From assembly GCF_001999905.1 (NCBI RefSeq), contig NZ_CP019640.1, positions 3,142,001-3,206,000 on the forward strand: a stretch of DNA of 64,000 bases, read 5' to 3'. Position 1 is the first letter of the stretch; the number at the start of each line of letters is the position of its first letter. Source of the stretch: Planococcus lenghuensis (GTDB lineage: Bacteria > Bacillota > Bacilli > Bacillales_A > Planococcaceae). The notes under the pieces were generated by a model. The model saw only the letters and a list, made by a program, of their open reading frames with translations. It did no database searches and had not been told where the DNA came from. Below, in pieces: positions 50,468-59,618 of the stretch. A program made the translations under genes and the position numbers.

Positions 50468-51319
50468 TTATTTTTTCTTTTTCACTTCAGTTTCCGTCTG
50501 CTTCACAACGACTTCATTGTCATCGTGTTTCACTTCAGCATCGTCCAGTTCAAACACTTTCACGCCGCTGCCCTGGCCTTTCTGCTGTTCTTTTTCAGAC
50601 TTCTGCATTTCCTTTTCAGCCTGCTTTTGAGCATTTTCATGCTCTTTGCGGGCTTTTTGTTCCGCTTTCACTTCTTCAGCAACTTCTTTCTGTGCCTGCA
50701 TCATGTCTTTCTTTTCTTTTACTTGCGCAGCTTTATCGCCCACTTTGCCAGACATATCTTTCGCTTTTTCTGTTACGCCAGACGCTTTATCGCTTGCTTT
50801 TTCTTTGACGTCTTTCGCTTTATCGGTAAGACCGGAAGCTTTTTCTTTTAATTCACCAGCTTTTTCTTTCAGCTGACCCATTTTGCCGCCGGAAGACTGA
50901 CCTTGTCCAGAGCTGCTTTTTTCCTGCATAGTTTCTTTCTTTTCTTTTACCATTTCTTTCATTTCTTTACCGCTTTTCGGTGTCAGAAGAAGTGCGGCTG
51001 CTGCCCCGGCTGCTGCGCCAGTAGCAAGTCCCGCTACAAAAGTACCGCCGGAAGATTTCTTCGGTGGCTGCTCTTCAATTTTACCGGCACGTGCCAAACG
51101 TTCTTCCACTTCTTCCACAACTTCGTTTACCGTACGGCCACGGGCTTCAACAAGTGATCCGCTCATACGGAAATCAGCGAAATCTTCATGATCACGCACG
51201 ACTACTACGTCATAGCTGACTGCGTCTGTTTTCTGTTCAATCATATCCGCCTGATATCCTTTGTTCTCCAATGAGCGGCGAATGTCTGTGAATGGGTGTT
51301 CGACTGCGATTCTAATCAT
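50468..51319 (-). CDS. UPF0180-YtxH-LEA-like three-part stress protein
   Basis: The 283-residue protein combines three modules. Residues 1-75 resemble UPF0180/YkuS (RIAVEHPFTDIRRSLENKGY, VVVVRDHEDFADFRM). Residues about 88-130 are YtxH-like, a glycine/alanine membrane segment with AGLATGAAAGAAAALLLTPK. The rest is a long amphipathic, K/E-rich region with 11-residue periodicity (AGELKEKASGLTDKAKDVKE) like group 3 LEA proteins, ending in a highly charged tail. It may be a membrane-anchored desiccation or salt-stress protein; this is inference. ATG 51319 follows AAAGGAAG. Confidence 0.82.
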   Translation of the reverse strand: MIRIAVEHPFTDIRRSLENKGYQADMIEQKTDAVSYDVVVVRDHEDFADFRMSGSLVEARGRTVNEVVEEVEERLARAGKIEEQPPKKSSGGTFVAGLATGAAAGAAAALLLTPKSGKEMKEMVKEKKETMQEKSSSGQGQSSGGKMGQLKEKAGELKEKASGLTDKAKDVKEKASDKASGVTEKAKDMSGKVGDKAAQVKEKKDMMQAQKEVAEEVKAEQKARKEHENAQKQAEKEMQKSEKEQQKGQGSGVKVFELDDAEVKHDDNEVVVKQTETEVKKKK

Positions 51320-51415
51320 AATTGTTATCCACTTCCTTTACAGATATTTTATACTACTATGTAATTCCCATACATCCCGCCTGCTTAAACATCCATTCTG
51401 CGGATAAATAAAAAA

Positions 51416-51433
51416 AGAGAGCCTCAGCTCTCT
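51416..51433 (-). terminator. Terminator after the NlpC/P60 gene
   Basis: AGAGAGC pairs with GCTCTCT around four bases; seven T's follow on the minus strand. Confidence 0.88.
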
Positions 51434-51448
51434 TCTGATTCCTCATAT

Positions 51449-51997
51449 TCAGCTTACGCGTTTTGCAAATAAAAACCGGTCAGCCCAGTAGCCCTCATCA
51501 ACCGGCGCGTACTTCACGCCGCCATTCTGGGCGCTGACCATTTCACCGTTCCCCGCATAGATCCCGGCATGGCTGACACCGCCTGAACCTGAAGTGGCAA
51601 AGAAGAGCAAATCTCCCACTTGCAATTCATCCATTGCGACAGCTTCACCGATCTGTGCCTGCGCCGAAGAAGATCTCGGCAACTCAATACCGAGCTGAGA
51701 AAAAACCCGTTTTGTGAATGAAGAGCAGTCAAATGCATCTGTCCGTGATGTGCTTGCCCCCAACAGATAATCCGCTCCAAGATACTGTCCTGCAATATCC
51801 AACACTTTGGAGGAAGCCTGGCTTGTGCTTACCCCTTTTACTGCAGGCGCTGCCGGCAGCGCTTCAAACACCACTTCCCTGCCTTGAAGAACCGCAATAT
51901 CATTTTCTGCCGGTTCAGTATTCCCTGAAACGACACCAAAAAGAATAGAAGTTCCCAGTGCAGCTGCTGCGCCTGTCAGTAAAAGAGTTTTTTTCAA
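51449..51997 (-). CDS. Secreted NlpC/P60 (C40) cell-wall hydrolase
   Basis: The 182-residue protein has a signal peptide (KKTLLLTGAAAALGTSILFG) and a C-terminal NlpC/P60 domain with the catalytic Cys (FDCSSFTKRVF), His (GVSHAGIYAGNGEMV) and a third polar residue region (SAQNGGVKYAPV). It cleaves peptide cross-links of peptidoglycan. No LysM or SH3 binding domain is present, which is short for the family. Start is TTG 51997 behind GGAGGAAACC. Confidence 0.9.
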   Translation of the reverse strand: MKKTLLLTGAAAALGTSILFGVVSGNTEPAENDIAVLQGREVVFEALPAAPAVKGVSTSQASSKVLDIAGQYLGADYLLGASTSRTDAFDCSSFTKRVFSQLGIELPRSSSAQAQIGEAVAMDELQVGDLLFFATSGSGGVSHAGIYAGNGEMVSAQNGGVKYAPVDEGYWADRFLFAKRVS

Positions 51998-52502
51998 GAT
52001 TGGTTTCCTCCAAATTATTTAGTATTTTTTTGTTACTATTATCACTATTCATATTGTACAAATTACTTCTAAAGAAATACACCAATCTGCATATTAAGAA
52101 TATGTTACAAGTATTGCAAAGAAATTACCGATTTCTATTAACTTCTGAAATTGTTTTTTAAAATATGATATTCTTTACTTTTTTTGGGTATAAATCTATA
52201 AGTTAGTTTTTTGAATCCATCCCATTAATCCTTTGCAAATTATTAGATTTTTTTGTTACTATAGCCGTTATATTGTTTTAAGTTGTATTCATCAAGCTGT
52301 CAGAATCTGATTGTATAGACGAAATTCACAGAGAGGAGCGTGCATTTTCCAGTTACTTATCCAGGAACTTATATCTCCTCTTTCCCTTTTCACGTGAATG
52401 GCTGCAAGAAGTTTTCAGTGGCCTTTTTTGCTTCAAGTCTGTAATTTCTTTTTAAACAATGGATCACTCAACGAACTTTACACCAAGATAGGATGTGGAA
52501 AG
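51998..52502. other. AT-rich intergenic region of about 500 bases
   Basis: No gene or RNA is recognised. The 15-base sequence TTTTTTTGTTACTAT occurs twice (near 52026 and 52247), each followed within about 20 bases by ATATTGT. A 34-codon frame near 52340 starts too close to its purine-rich stretch to be credible. Confidence 0.5.
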
Positions 52503-54476
52503 ATGAAATTACTCCGGCAAGAATGGCAAAAAGTTTTTCAAAACAAAATGTTACTTCTTTCAGTGATCGTTATGATGTTCATTCCCATTATTTACACAGG
52601 AGTAATCTTAAATTCTTACTGGAATCCCTATGACAGAACTGATAATTTGGCGATTGCTGTTGTTAATCAGGATGAACCGACCCGATTCGAAGAAAAAACA
52701 CTTCGTATCGGTGAAGAACTGGTCGATCGTCTGAAGAACAGCAATGATGCCGACTGGCATTTTGTGAATGCAGAAAATGCGAAAAAAGGCTTTGCGCGCG
52801 GTGATTACTATATGGTCATCACCATACCCCCGAATTTTTCTGAAAATGCTTCCACCGCTTTCAGTGATACCCCCGAGCAGATGAATCTTCTCTATGAAGT
52901 GAACCCCGGACGGAATTTTTTCTCTGAAACGCTTGGCAGAGAAGCGATCAACGACATCAATATCGAAGTATCCTCTAACGTTACAAAAGAGTATGTGAAA
53001 ACTATTTTTGCCCATTTTGAAGAAGCGGGCACTGATTTGGACCTGGCAGCCGATGGGGCATCTCAAATTGAAAAAGCCAGCGATCAGCTGCAGACAGGAA
53101 ACGAACAAATTACAGCAAACCTGAATGAACTCTCCGCCAGCACTTCGGAATTTGAAGATGGCACAAGTGAAGTCGATTCCGGCATCAGTGAAGTTACAGA
53201 TGGCGCTGAAGAACTGAATACCGGTGCAGCCCAACTGAACGGTTCCCTCAATTCACTGGCGGCAGGAAGCGCTGATTTGCAGAGCGGCCTGGAAGAGATG
53301 AACAGGCAGCTGCCTTCTGAAAGCGAGATCAGCCAGCTGACCCAAGGGCTTGCCGAAGTCCAGTCTGCTGTAAATCGGCTGCAGGCGATTGCCGCAGAAT
53401 CAGATCTTGCTCCTGAAATGCTGCAGCAAGTGAATGAACTTGCCAGCTCCGTCAATTCCACCCAACAGGGAGCAATTGATGCACTCGGAGGTTATTCAGT
53501 CATCCGGACAGCACTGGAGGGCGAAGGCGGGCTCATCCAAGGATCATCACAGCTGACGAGTGGACTGTATCAGGCGGCTGACGGAAGTGCCGCTCTGGCT
53601 GAAGGAACCGGGGAATTGACAGAGCAATTGCCTGCACTGGAGGCAGGTGTCAGCCAACTGGCTGATGGCGCATCTGACATCCACAACGGATCAGCTGCAT
53701 TGGCAGACGCATCCGGCCAGCTTGGTGAAAGAATTGAATCATTGAACGATGGCACAAGCGCACTTTCTTCCCAATTGAATGAAGGCATCAACACCATTAA
53801 CAGTACAGCAATGATAGACGGCAACTACGACATGATCGCCAATCCGCTGACTGTTACGGAAGAGGAGACGAACACAGTTCCGAATTACGGACATGCACTT
53901 GCCCCTAACTTTTTGTCGCTTGGTCTCTATATCGGCGTCCTGGCATTCAACCTGGTGTTTCCAATCCACGCTGCCATTCACGGACCGGCCACCGGCAGAG
54001 TCCGATGGTTCAGTAAATTTTCGCTGGGGTTTGCTTTTGCAGTTGCCGGAGCGCTGATTCTCGATATCATCATGATTTTCGGCATGGGGCTGGTCGTGGA
54101 AAATGCTTGGAAATTCATCGTGATTTCGGTGTTGGCCTCTCTCACGTACATGTTTATCGTCATGCTGCTTGGAGTCGCTTTGGGTGATCTTGGACGCTTT
54201 TTATCAATGATTTTCTTGGTCCTGCAAGTTGTCGCAAGCGGCGGTATGTTTCCGGTTGAATTGCAGGGCACTTTCTATCAGGCAGTGAATCCTTATTTAC
54301 CGATGACTTATGTCATTTACGGATTCAGGGAAGCAATGACGTCCGCTCTCGGAGACGGTATTTTTATAACCAGCGTTTCCATTCTTATAAGCTGGATTAT
54401 CATCTGCAACCTGCTGCTGTATTTGGTCGTTCGCAGACGGAAGGAAAATACCCCTTTCCTGCTTATCAGAACTTGA
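52503..54476 (+). CDS. YhgE/Pip family membrane protein
   Basis: The product of about 657 residues has one N-terminal membrane segment (MLLLSVIVMMFIPIIYTGVI), a large extracellular domain and five to six C-terminal membrane segments (FLSLGLYIGVLAFNLVFPIH onward). The external part contains repeated QLxxGxxxL motifs (DGASDIHNGSAALADASGQL and similar), the hallmark of YhgE/Pip proteins with long coiled or beta-rod repeats. Phage receptor YueB and Pip belong here; other members are ABC-2-like permeases. ATG 52503 fits the family N-terminus (MKLLRQEWQKVFQNK). Confidence 0.9.
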   Translation: MKLLRQEWQKVFQNKMLLLSVIVMMFIPIIYTGVILNSYWNPYDRTDNLAIAVVNQDEPTRFEEKTLRIGEELVDRLKNSNDADWHFVNAENAKKGFARGDYYMVITIPPNFSENASTAFSDTPEQMNLLYEVNPGRNFFSETLGREAINDINIEVSSNVTKEYVKTIFAHFEEAGTDLDLAADGASQIEKASDQLQTGNEQITANLNELSASTSEFEDGTSEVDSGISEVTDGAEELNTGAAQLNGSLNSLAAGSADLQSGLEEMNRQLPSESEISQLTQGLAEVQSAVNRLQAIAAESDLAPEMLQQVNELASSVNSTQQGAIDALGGYSVIRTALEGEGGLIQGSSQLTSGLYQAADGSAALAEGTGELTEQLPALEAGVSQLADGASDIHNGSAALADASGQLGERIESLNDGTSALSSQLNEGINTINSTAMIDGNYDMIANPLTVTEEETNTVPNYGHALAPNFLSLGLYIGVLAFNLVFPIHAAIHGPATGRVRWFSKFSLGFAFAVAGALILDIIMIFGMGLVVENAWKFIVISVLASLTYMFIVMLLGVALGDLGRFLSMIFLVLQVVASGGMFPVELQGTFYQAVNPYLPMTYVIYGFREAMTSALGDGIFITSVSILISWIIICNLLLYLVVRRRKENTPFLLIRT

Positions 54477-54478
54477 AG

Positions 54479-54517
54479 AAAAGCCCGGTTTCTCTGCGTA
54501 AGAGAAACCGGGCTTTT
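54479..54517. terminator. Bidirectional terminator
   Basis: AAAAGCCCGGTTTCTCT pairs perfectly with its complement around five bases, between convergent genes. Confidence 0.93.
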
Positions 54518-54587
54518 AGCTTTTTCGGTATCATCATCCTGTAAATACACACCCGGATATCCAGGCGCTAAGTTTGATTCTATACTA

Positions 54588-55652
54588 TCAAACGGTTTGT
54601 TTTTTCTTGATCTGCTTGCTGCGGAGCTGTCCGCAGGCAGCATCGATATCCGTGCCGTTCTCGAGACGGACACCGCAATTGATGCCGTTTTTCTTCAATG
54701 TTTCATAGAAAGCTTTAATCGCTTCCGGCGTGCTGCGCTGGTATTGTCCATGCTCATCAACCGGGTTGTATGGAATGAGATTGACATAAGATAAATGGCG
54801 CTTATCCTGCAGCAATTTCGCCAATTGGCGCGCTTCCTCTTCGTGGTCGTTCACATCGTGAAGCAGGATATACTCAAACGTGATCCGCCGGTTCGTTTTC
54901 TCCAAGTAATAATCGATTGCCGCCATGAGTTTTTCGACCGGATACGCCCGGTTGATTTTCATGATGCGTGTCCGAAGTTCATTCGTCGGCGCATGAATTG
55001 AAATGGCCAGATTGATCTGAAGACCTTCTTCTGCATACTCGTAGATTTTCGGTACGATGCCGCTCGTCGATACGGTAATATGACGGGCGCCGATGGCCAA
55101 GCCTTTCTGATCGTTCACGACGTTCAGGAAGCTCATCAAATTCTCGTAGTTATCGAATGGTTCACCAATTCCCATTACGACGATATGGCTGACCCGTTCG
55201 TTTTTCTCTTCCGCATCAAAATGCTTCTGCACTTTCATGATCTGCTCAACGATTTCACCTGCAGACAAGTCCCGGCTCTTCTTCAGCAGCCCGCTCGCGC
55301 AAAAACTGCAGCCGATATTGCAGCCGACCTGTGTCGTTACACAGACGGATGCCCCGTAGCTGAAGCGCATAAGTACTGTCTCGATGAGATTGCCATCTGC
55401 AAGGCGGAACAGGAATTTGATCGTTCCGTCTTTCGATTCCTGTTTAACAGCGACTTCCATTGTGTCGATATTAAAACTGTCTTCCAGAAGCGCAATCGTC
55501 GCTTTGCCGATGTTGCTCATCTCTTCAAACGACGTTACCCGTTTTGTATATAACCAATCCCAAACCTGCTCTGCCCGAAACGGTTTCTGACCTTGATCAA
55601 CAAACCACGTTTTCAGCTGTTCCATGGTCATGCCATAGATGGATGGTTTCAT
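54588..55652 (-). CDS. rlmN: Dual-specificity RNA methyltransferase RlmN
   Basis: The 354-residue radical-SAM enzyme has an N-terminal helical RNA-binding domain ([20 protein letters not shown]), the 4Fe-4S motif [13 protein letters not shown] (CxxxCxxC), [15 protein letters not shown] and the second catalytic cysteine in AACGQLR. It methylates C2 of A2503 in 23S rRNA and A37 of some tRNAs. ATG 55652 follows GAGGG. The C-terminal tail is very basic (KQIKKKQTV). Confidence 0.96.
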   Translation of the reverse strand: MKPSIYGMTMEQLKTWFVDQGQKPFRAEQVWDWLYTKRVTSFEEMSNIGKATIALLEDSFNIDTMEVAVKQESKDGTIKFLFRLADGNLIETVLMRFSYGASVCVTTQVGCNIGCSFCASGLLKKSRDLSAGEIVEQIMKVQKHFDAEEKNERVSHIVVMGIGEPFDNYENLMSFLNVVNDQKGLAIGARHITVSTSGIVPKIYEYAEEGLQINLAISIHAPTNELRTRIMKINRAYPVEKLMAAIDYYLEKTNRRITFEYILLHDVNDHEEEARQLAKLLQDKRHLSYVNLIPYNPVDEHGQYQRSTPEAIKAFYETLKKNGINCGVRLENGTDIDAACGQLRSKQIKKKQTV

Positions 55653-55750
55653 GTTTTAGCCCTCATTTCAAAAATTTCACTGCCACCTATCTTACTAAAA
55701 ATCTGCCGCACATACAACTTTCCGGCTTCTGTGATGGCTGGTATGGTAAT

Positions 55751-55827
55751 TAATCCGCATTCAGCGGTCGCTTATCCGCATTCAACGGTCGCTTATCCAC
55801 GTTCAACACACGTTTATCCGCGTTCAT
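55751..55827. repeat. Second array of the 21-bp repeat family
   Basis: Three units plus a partial: TAATCCGCATTCAGCGGTCG, TTATCCGCATTCAACGGTCG, TTATCCACGTTCAACACACG (each plus one base) and TTATCCGCGTTCAT. Same period and same core (TTATCC-G-C-G/A-TTCA) as the array at 3495-3674, read from the opposite strand, but more diverged. Confidence 0.85.
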
Positions 55828-55835
55828 AGAAAAAA

Positions 55836-55851
55836 GACGGCCGCAGCCGCC
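55836..55851 (-). terminator. Terminator after the flavin oxidoreductase gene
   Basis: On the minus strand GGCGGC and GCCGTC form a short stem around TGCG, followed by six T's. One mismatch. Confidence 0.7.
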
Positions 55852-55864
55852 TTTTTGCCATCAG

Positions 55865-57013
55865 TTATTTATCGTCTTCAACCGGGAACCAGCCCGGGGC
55901 ATTCATGATCGTGTTCCATAAATTATCCGGTACAACCAGCCGGTCCTGGTCATTCGGGTCGAGGGTCACTTTGATGGAATCCTCTTCGCCGTACTGGACT
56001 TTCTGAACCCACGTCGGCTCCATGATCAGTTCACGGCCGAGCGCGATAAGCGGCACGCCGGTATCGAGTGCCCGCTTCACGTCTGCCGGTGTATGGAGTG
56101 AGCCGACTCCGATTACTGGAATCTTGTCACCCACTCGCTCCTGAATCATCATAACACGTGATTCCGTATCCTCTTCATCGCGGATCGATCCGCGCCAGAA
56201 ATCCTGAACCGACACGTGAAGATAATCCAGTTCCTGCTTGGCGAGTGTATCCACCAACTGCAGGGTATCTTCCATCGTAATGCCCGGCTCTTCGATTTCT
56301 TCCGGTGACAGCCGGTAACCGACGATGAATTCATCATGCGAATGCTCTTCAACGGCTGCATTCACGCGGTCAATAACAGCGAGCGGGAATGCCGCCCGTC
56401 TGCTGATCGTCGTACCGCCCCATTTATCGGTCCGGCAATTGGAATGCGGTGAGAAGAATTGCTGGATCAGGTATGTGTTGGCACCGTGAATCTCCACACC
56501 GTCAAATCCGGCTTCAATGGCCCGGCGTGTCGCATCACCGAATTCCTGAATAATGGTTTCAATCTCTTCTTCCGTCAATTCACGCGGTTTAACCAGGCCC
56601 GGCCGATTCGCCTGTACGGCGCTTGCACTGACCGACTGGCCATCCGGCAGCAGTTCCGGCGGCGCCATGCGTCCGGCATGGAAAATCTGCAGGATCGCTT
56701 TTGCGCCTTCCCCTTTAATGGTTGCGGCAAGCCGGCGCAGACTCGGAATCATGTCATCCGAGTGCGCAGAAATTTCACCCGGGAATCCCTTGCCGCCCGG
56801 CGTAATATACGCAACAGCCGTCACGACTGCTCCGACGCCTCCTGCCCGCTCTTTATAATAAGCCAGTTCTTCTTCCGTCACTTTCCCTTCGTCATCCGAT
56901 GAATAATTCGTCATCGGCGCCATAAGAATCCGGTTTTTGAGCTCAATACCGTTAGGCAGCGTGAAGGGTTCGAATAATGATTTATACGTATCGTTCATTG
57001 TTCGCGTGTTCAT
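55865..57013 (-). CDS. NADH:flavin oxidoreductase, old yellow enzyme family
   Basis: The 382-residue TIM-barrel flavoenzyme has NRILMAPMTNYSSDDEG, GFDGVEIHGANTYLIQQFFSP, YLHVSVQDFWRG and GVGSLHTPADVKRAL. These are FMN-binding and substrate pockets of the YqjM/YqiG/2,4-dienoyl-CoA reductase barrel type without the C-terminal iron-sulfur part. It probably reduces activated C=C bonds. The ribosome site GAGGAGG lies 12 bases before ATG 57013, slightly far. Confidence 0.88.
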   Translation of the reverse strand: MNTRTMNDTYKSLFEPFTLPNGIELKNRILMAPMTNYSSDDEGKVTEEELAYYKERAGGVGAVVTAVAYITPGGKGFPGEISAHSDDMIPSLRRLAATIKGEGAKAILQIFHAGRMAPPELLPDGQSVSASAVQANRPGLVKPRELTEEEIETIIQEFGDATRRAIEAGFDGVEIHGANTYLIQQFFSPHSNCRTDKWGGTTISRRAAFPLAVIDRVNAAVEEHSHDEFIVGYRLSPEEIEEPGITMEDTLQLVDTLAKQELDYLHVSVQDFWRGSIRDEEDTESRVMMIQERVGDKIPVIGVGSLHTPADVKRALDTGVPLIALGRELIMEPTWVQKVQYGEEDSIKVTLDPNDQDRLVVPDNLWNTIMNAPGWFPVEDDK

Positions 57014-57139
57014 ATTGATTTATGGCCTCCTCGTTGGAATAAAATCCCTTTCTGTTTTAGGACCTGTTACAAATATTCCCGATAAGCCCTTGTTTAATCC
57101 TTGAACTCGTGATTTATTGTTAACAATTCACGGGGGTTA

Positions 57140-57655
57140 TCACATTTCTTTCACGAGCAGCAGATCGGTTTGCCGATCTCCACCCAATTCGAATGTGTGG
57201 CGGCCACGCTCCTCGAATCCGAGTTTTTTATAAAACTGAAGAGCTTTCTCATTCTTCTCCCACACTCCGAGCCAGATATGCCGCTTGTCGAGGTCAAAAG
57301 CCGCCTCCAGCGCCTGTTCGATCATCGCTTTGCCGAAGCCCTGCCCCTGAAACTTCTCCTTCACGTACAGCCGTTCAATTTCAAGCGAATTCTCAATCAC
57401 GTTTTCAGTTTGCGCTTCCTCATCATTCAGCTTTAAATATCCGGCAGTTTCGCCGGCCGCCTTCAGGAAATAAAACAGGGAATTCGAGTTGACGAGTTCA
57501 TTCGTCAGTTGATCCAGGCTGAAAGCCTCTGCTGTATAAGCTTCCAAATTGCCAGCCGTATTCCCGTCCCGGAAAGTTTCTATGAACGTTTCCCGCGCCA
57601 CTTGCTGCAGTTCTTCCAAATCTTCCGGCGTCAATTTCACAAATTCCGTCTCCAT
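57140..57655 (-). CDS. GNAT family N-acetyltransferase
   Basis: The 171-residue protein has the GNAT fold with motif A LYVKEKFQGQGFGKAMIEQAL and the downstream GVWEKNEKALQFYKKLGFEERG. It resembles PaiA-type (spermidine acetyltransferase) proteins of Bacilli, but the substrate is not certain. ATG 57655 follows AAGGAG. Confidence 0.88.
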   Translation of the reverse strand: METEFVKLTPEDLEELQQVARETFIETFRDGNTAGNLEAYTAEAFSLDQLTNELVNSNSLFYFLKAAGETAGYLKLNDEEAQTENVIENSLEIERLYVKEKFQGQGFGKAMIEQALEAAFDLDKRHIWLGVWEKNEKALQFYKKLGFEERGRHTFELGGDRQTDLLLVKEM

Positions 57656-57695
57656 ATTCTCCAGCTCCTTCCGGTTTATTCAACTAACAGAAAAA

Positions 57696-57713
57696 CCTGC
57701 TCCGGCGGAACAG
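57696..57713 (-). terminator. Terminator after the YitT gene
   Basis: CCTGTTCC pairs with GGAGCAGG around two to three bases on the minus strand (one wobble), followed by TTTTTC. Confidence 0.78.
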
Positions 57714-57768
57714 GCTGTTCTCCATTATTCATCTCTTCCCGTTTAACATCGGAATTATTCTTCCGGTA

Positions 57769-58671
57769 TCAATGGATATCCCTTTTCTTGAAACTGCCGC
57801 CGCGCACTTCATTAATATCCGCTACCGCTAAAAATGCAGACGGATCAAGCTCTTCGACAATCGATTTCAGTTTGGCTTCTTCAATTCGGGTGACTACACA
57901 GAAAATCACTTTTTTGTCCTCTCCCGAATAGCCGCCGATACCGCTAAGATAGGTTACCGTGCGTCCCAAGCGGGCGACGATTGCATCTCCCACTTCTTCG
58001 GGATTATTGCTGATGATCCAGGCTGACTTGGACTGGTCGAAGCCGTCAATCACGATATCAATCGTCCGAAAGGCGATGACATAAGCGAGCACGGAATACA
58101 TGGCCCGGTCCCATCCAAGGACAAAACCGCCCCAGCCAAAGATGAATACATTAAAGAACATGATGATTTCGCCTACGGAAAACGGGAATTGTTTATTCAG
58201 TAAAATCGCGAGGATTTCACTGCCATCAAGTGCGCCGCCATAGCGGATGACAAGTCCGACCCCCGCGCCAAGGAAAATGCCGCCGAATACAGTAGCCAGT
58301 AACTCATCTTGTGTAAAAGCGGCGACACTGTGAAGGTAGTTTGTTGCCAGCGACAAAACAGTGATTCCGAATACCGTTGAAATCGCAAATGTCTTACCGA
58401 TCTGTTTATAGCCTAAAAAGAAGAAGGGAATGTTCAGCAAGAAAATGAACAGCCCGAGCCTGACATCCGTCAGAGTATACAGAATGATGGAGATACCGAC
58501 AATGCCGCCATCCATGATCATATTGGGCACAAGGAACACTTCAATTCCCATCGCCATCAGGACAGCGCCTGTAAAAATGAACAGCATCCGCTGGAGGATT
58601 CTGCTCTTGCCCAATCGCCGGTGCTGCTGTCTGCGCTTGATCTGCTGGTATATCTCCTGGTTGTCGCTCAA
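57769..58671 (-). CDS. YitT family membrane protein (DUF161/DUF2179)
   Basis: The product of about 300 residues has five to six membrane segments (LFIFTGAVLMAMGIEVFLVP to YSVLAYVIAFRTIDIVIDG) and a C-terminal DUF2179 cytosolic domain (GRTVTYLSGIGGYSGEDKKV, IVEELDPSAFLAVADINEVRG). Bacilli carry several YitT paralogues without a settled function. TTG 58671 is chosen because AGAGGGG is eight bases upstream; the ATG at 58689 overlaps that site. Confidence 0.88.
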   Translation of the reverse strand: MSDNQEIYQQIKRRQQHRRLGKSRILQRMLFIFTGAVLMAMGIEVFLVPNMIMDGGIVGISIILYTLTDVRLGLFIFLLNIPFFFLGYKQIGKTFAISTVFGITVLSLATNYLHSVAAFTQDELLATVFGGIFLGAGVGLVIRYGGALDGSEILAILLNKQFPFSVGEIIMFFNVFIFGWGGFVLGWDRAMYSVLAYVIAFRTIDIVIDGFDQSKSAWIISNNPEEVGDAIVARLGRTVTYLSGIGGYSGEDKKVIFCVVTRIEEAKLKSIVEELDPSAFLAVADINEVRGGSFKKRDIH

Positions 58672-58911
58672 TCGATCAGCCCCTCTCATTCCAGTACTGG
58701 TCCAAAACGGAGGGCAGACCCGCCTGCCTTGACCGCAGAATATCCTTGTTCAGAATTTTTCTGTCGCGCATCGATGTCCGCTGTCTGAATTAATGCAGGG
58801 TTTACAAAATATATCTTAATTATAAAGCAATTCAGACTTATTTTTAAGTTTTTGGGCAGAATCTTTTTGCTTCCCCGCAAAATGGAGTTTTTTAAATTTT
58901 CACCATCAAAA

Positions 58912-58940
58912 AGACCTGTCCCACAGATTGGAACAGGTCC
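58912..58940 (-). terminator. Terminator of the histidine operon
   Basis: GACCTGT(T)CC pairs with GG(G)ACAGGTC around a seven-base loop on the minus strand, followed by TTTTTG. It lies about 55 bases after hisI. Confidence 0.88.
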
Positions 58941-58994
58941 TTATTATTGAATTGCCGATTCAACTGGTTCCGGTTTTCTGAAGGGGATGAAAGA

Positions 58995-59618
58995 TCACCA
59001 CTTATCAATGTCTTTCCGTTCGCCTTTGAAATTATTTTTAACCGCATGCCGCGCATGAAGCACGTCTTCCACTTCCCGCAGCGATACTCCCTGCTCATGC
59101 AGCAACACAGTCAAATGATATAAGAGATCCGCGGTTTCATTCACCACTTCCCCGCGGTCCCGGTTTTTCGCCGCAATCGCCACTTCGAAACTTTCTTCGC
59201 CGAATTTCTTAATGATTTTATCAATTCCGGCTTTAAGTAAATACCGGGTATATGACGACTCATCTTCCGCCTTCGCCCGGTTTGCCACTGTCGTTTCAAG
59301 TCCTTGAAGCGGTTCCGGTGTGACTTCACCAAAACAGCTCTCTGTCCCCAAATGGCATGTCGGTCCGGCTGGTTCTACTTGAACGAGGAGCGTATCATCG
59401 TCGCAATCGAGCGCCATGCTTTTTACATGCTGCACGTTGCCGCTCGATTCGCCTTTTTTCCAAAGGCGATCCTTGCTACGGGAGAAGAACCACACGACCC
59501 CATCCTGCTGTGTTTTCTCAAACGCTTCTTCGTTCATATAGCCAAGCATGAGAACCGTCCGCTTGGTCCAGTGCTGCAGGACGACCGGCAGCAGGCCTTT
59601 CGAAAAATCAGGTTTCAC
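58995..59618 (-). CDS. hisI: Bifunctional PR-AMP cyclohydrolase/PR-ATP pyrophosphatase HisIE
   Basis: The 207-residue protein has the HisI cyclohydrolase domain (residues 1 to about 105; LGYMNEEAFEKT, LDCDDDTLLV, GPTCHLGTESCF with zinc and metal ligands) and the HisE pyrophosphatase domain (about 115-200; GEESFEVAIAAKN, ETADLLYHLTVLL). These are steps 2 and 3 of histidine synthesis. GTG 59618 overlaps the hisF stop by 11 bases. It is the last gene of the operon. Confidence 0.94.
   Translation of the reverse strand: MKPDFSKGLLPVVLQHWTKRTVLMLGYMNEEAFEKTQQDGVVWFFSRSKDRLWKKGESSGNVQHVKSMALDCDDDTLLVQVEPAGPTCHLGTESCFGEVTPEPLQGLETTVANRAKAEDESSYTRYLLKAGIDKIIKKFGEESFEVAIAAKNRDRGEVVNETADLLYHLTVLLHEQGVSLREVEDVLHARHAVKNNFKGERKDIDKW

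Noticed and set aside
52330-52440. A short 34-codon frame before yhgE with GAGAGGAGC next to GTG
   Set aside because: Spacing between the purine stretch and the GTG is too short, and the product has no coherent character.
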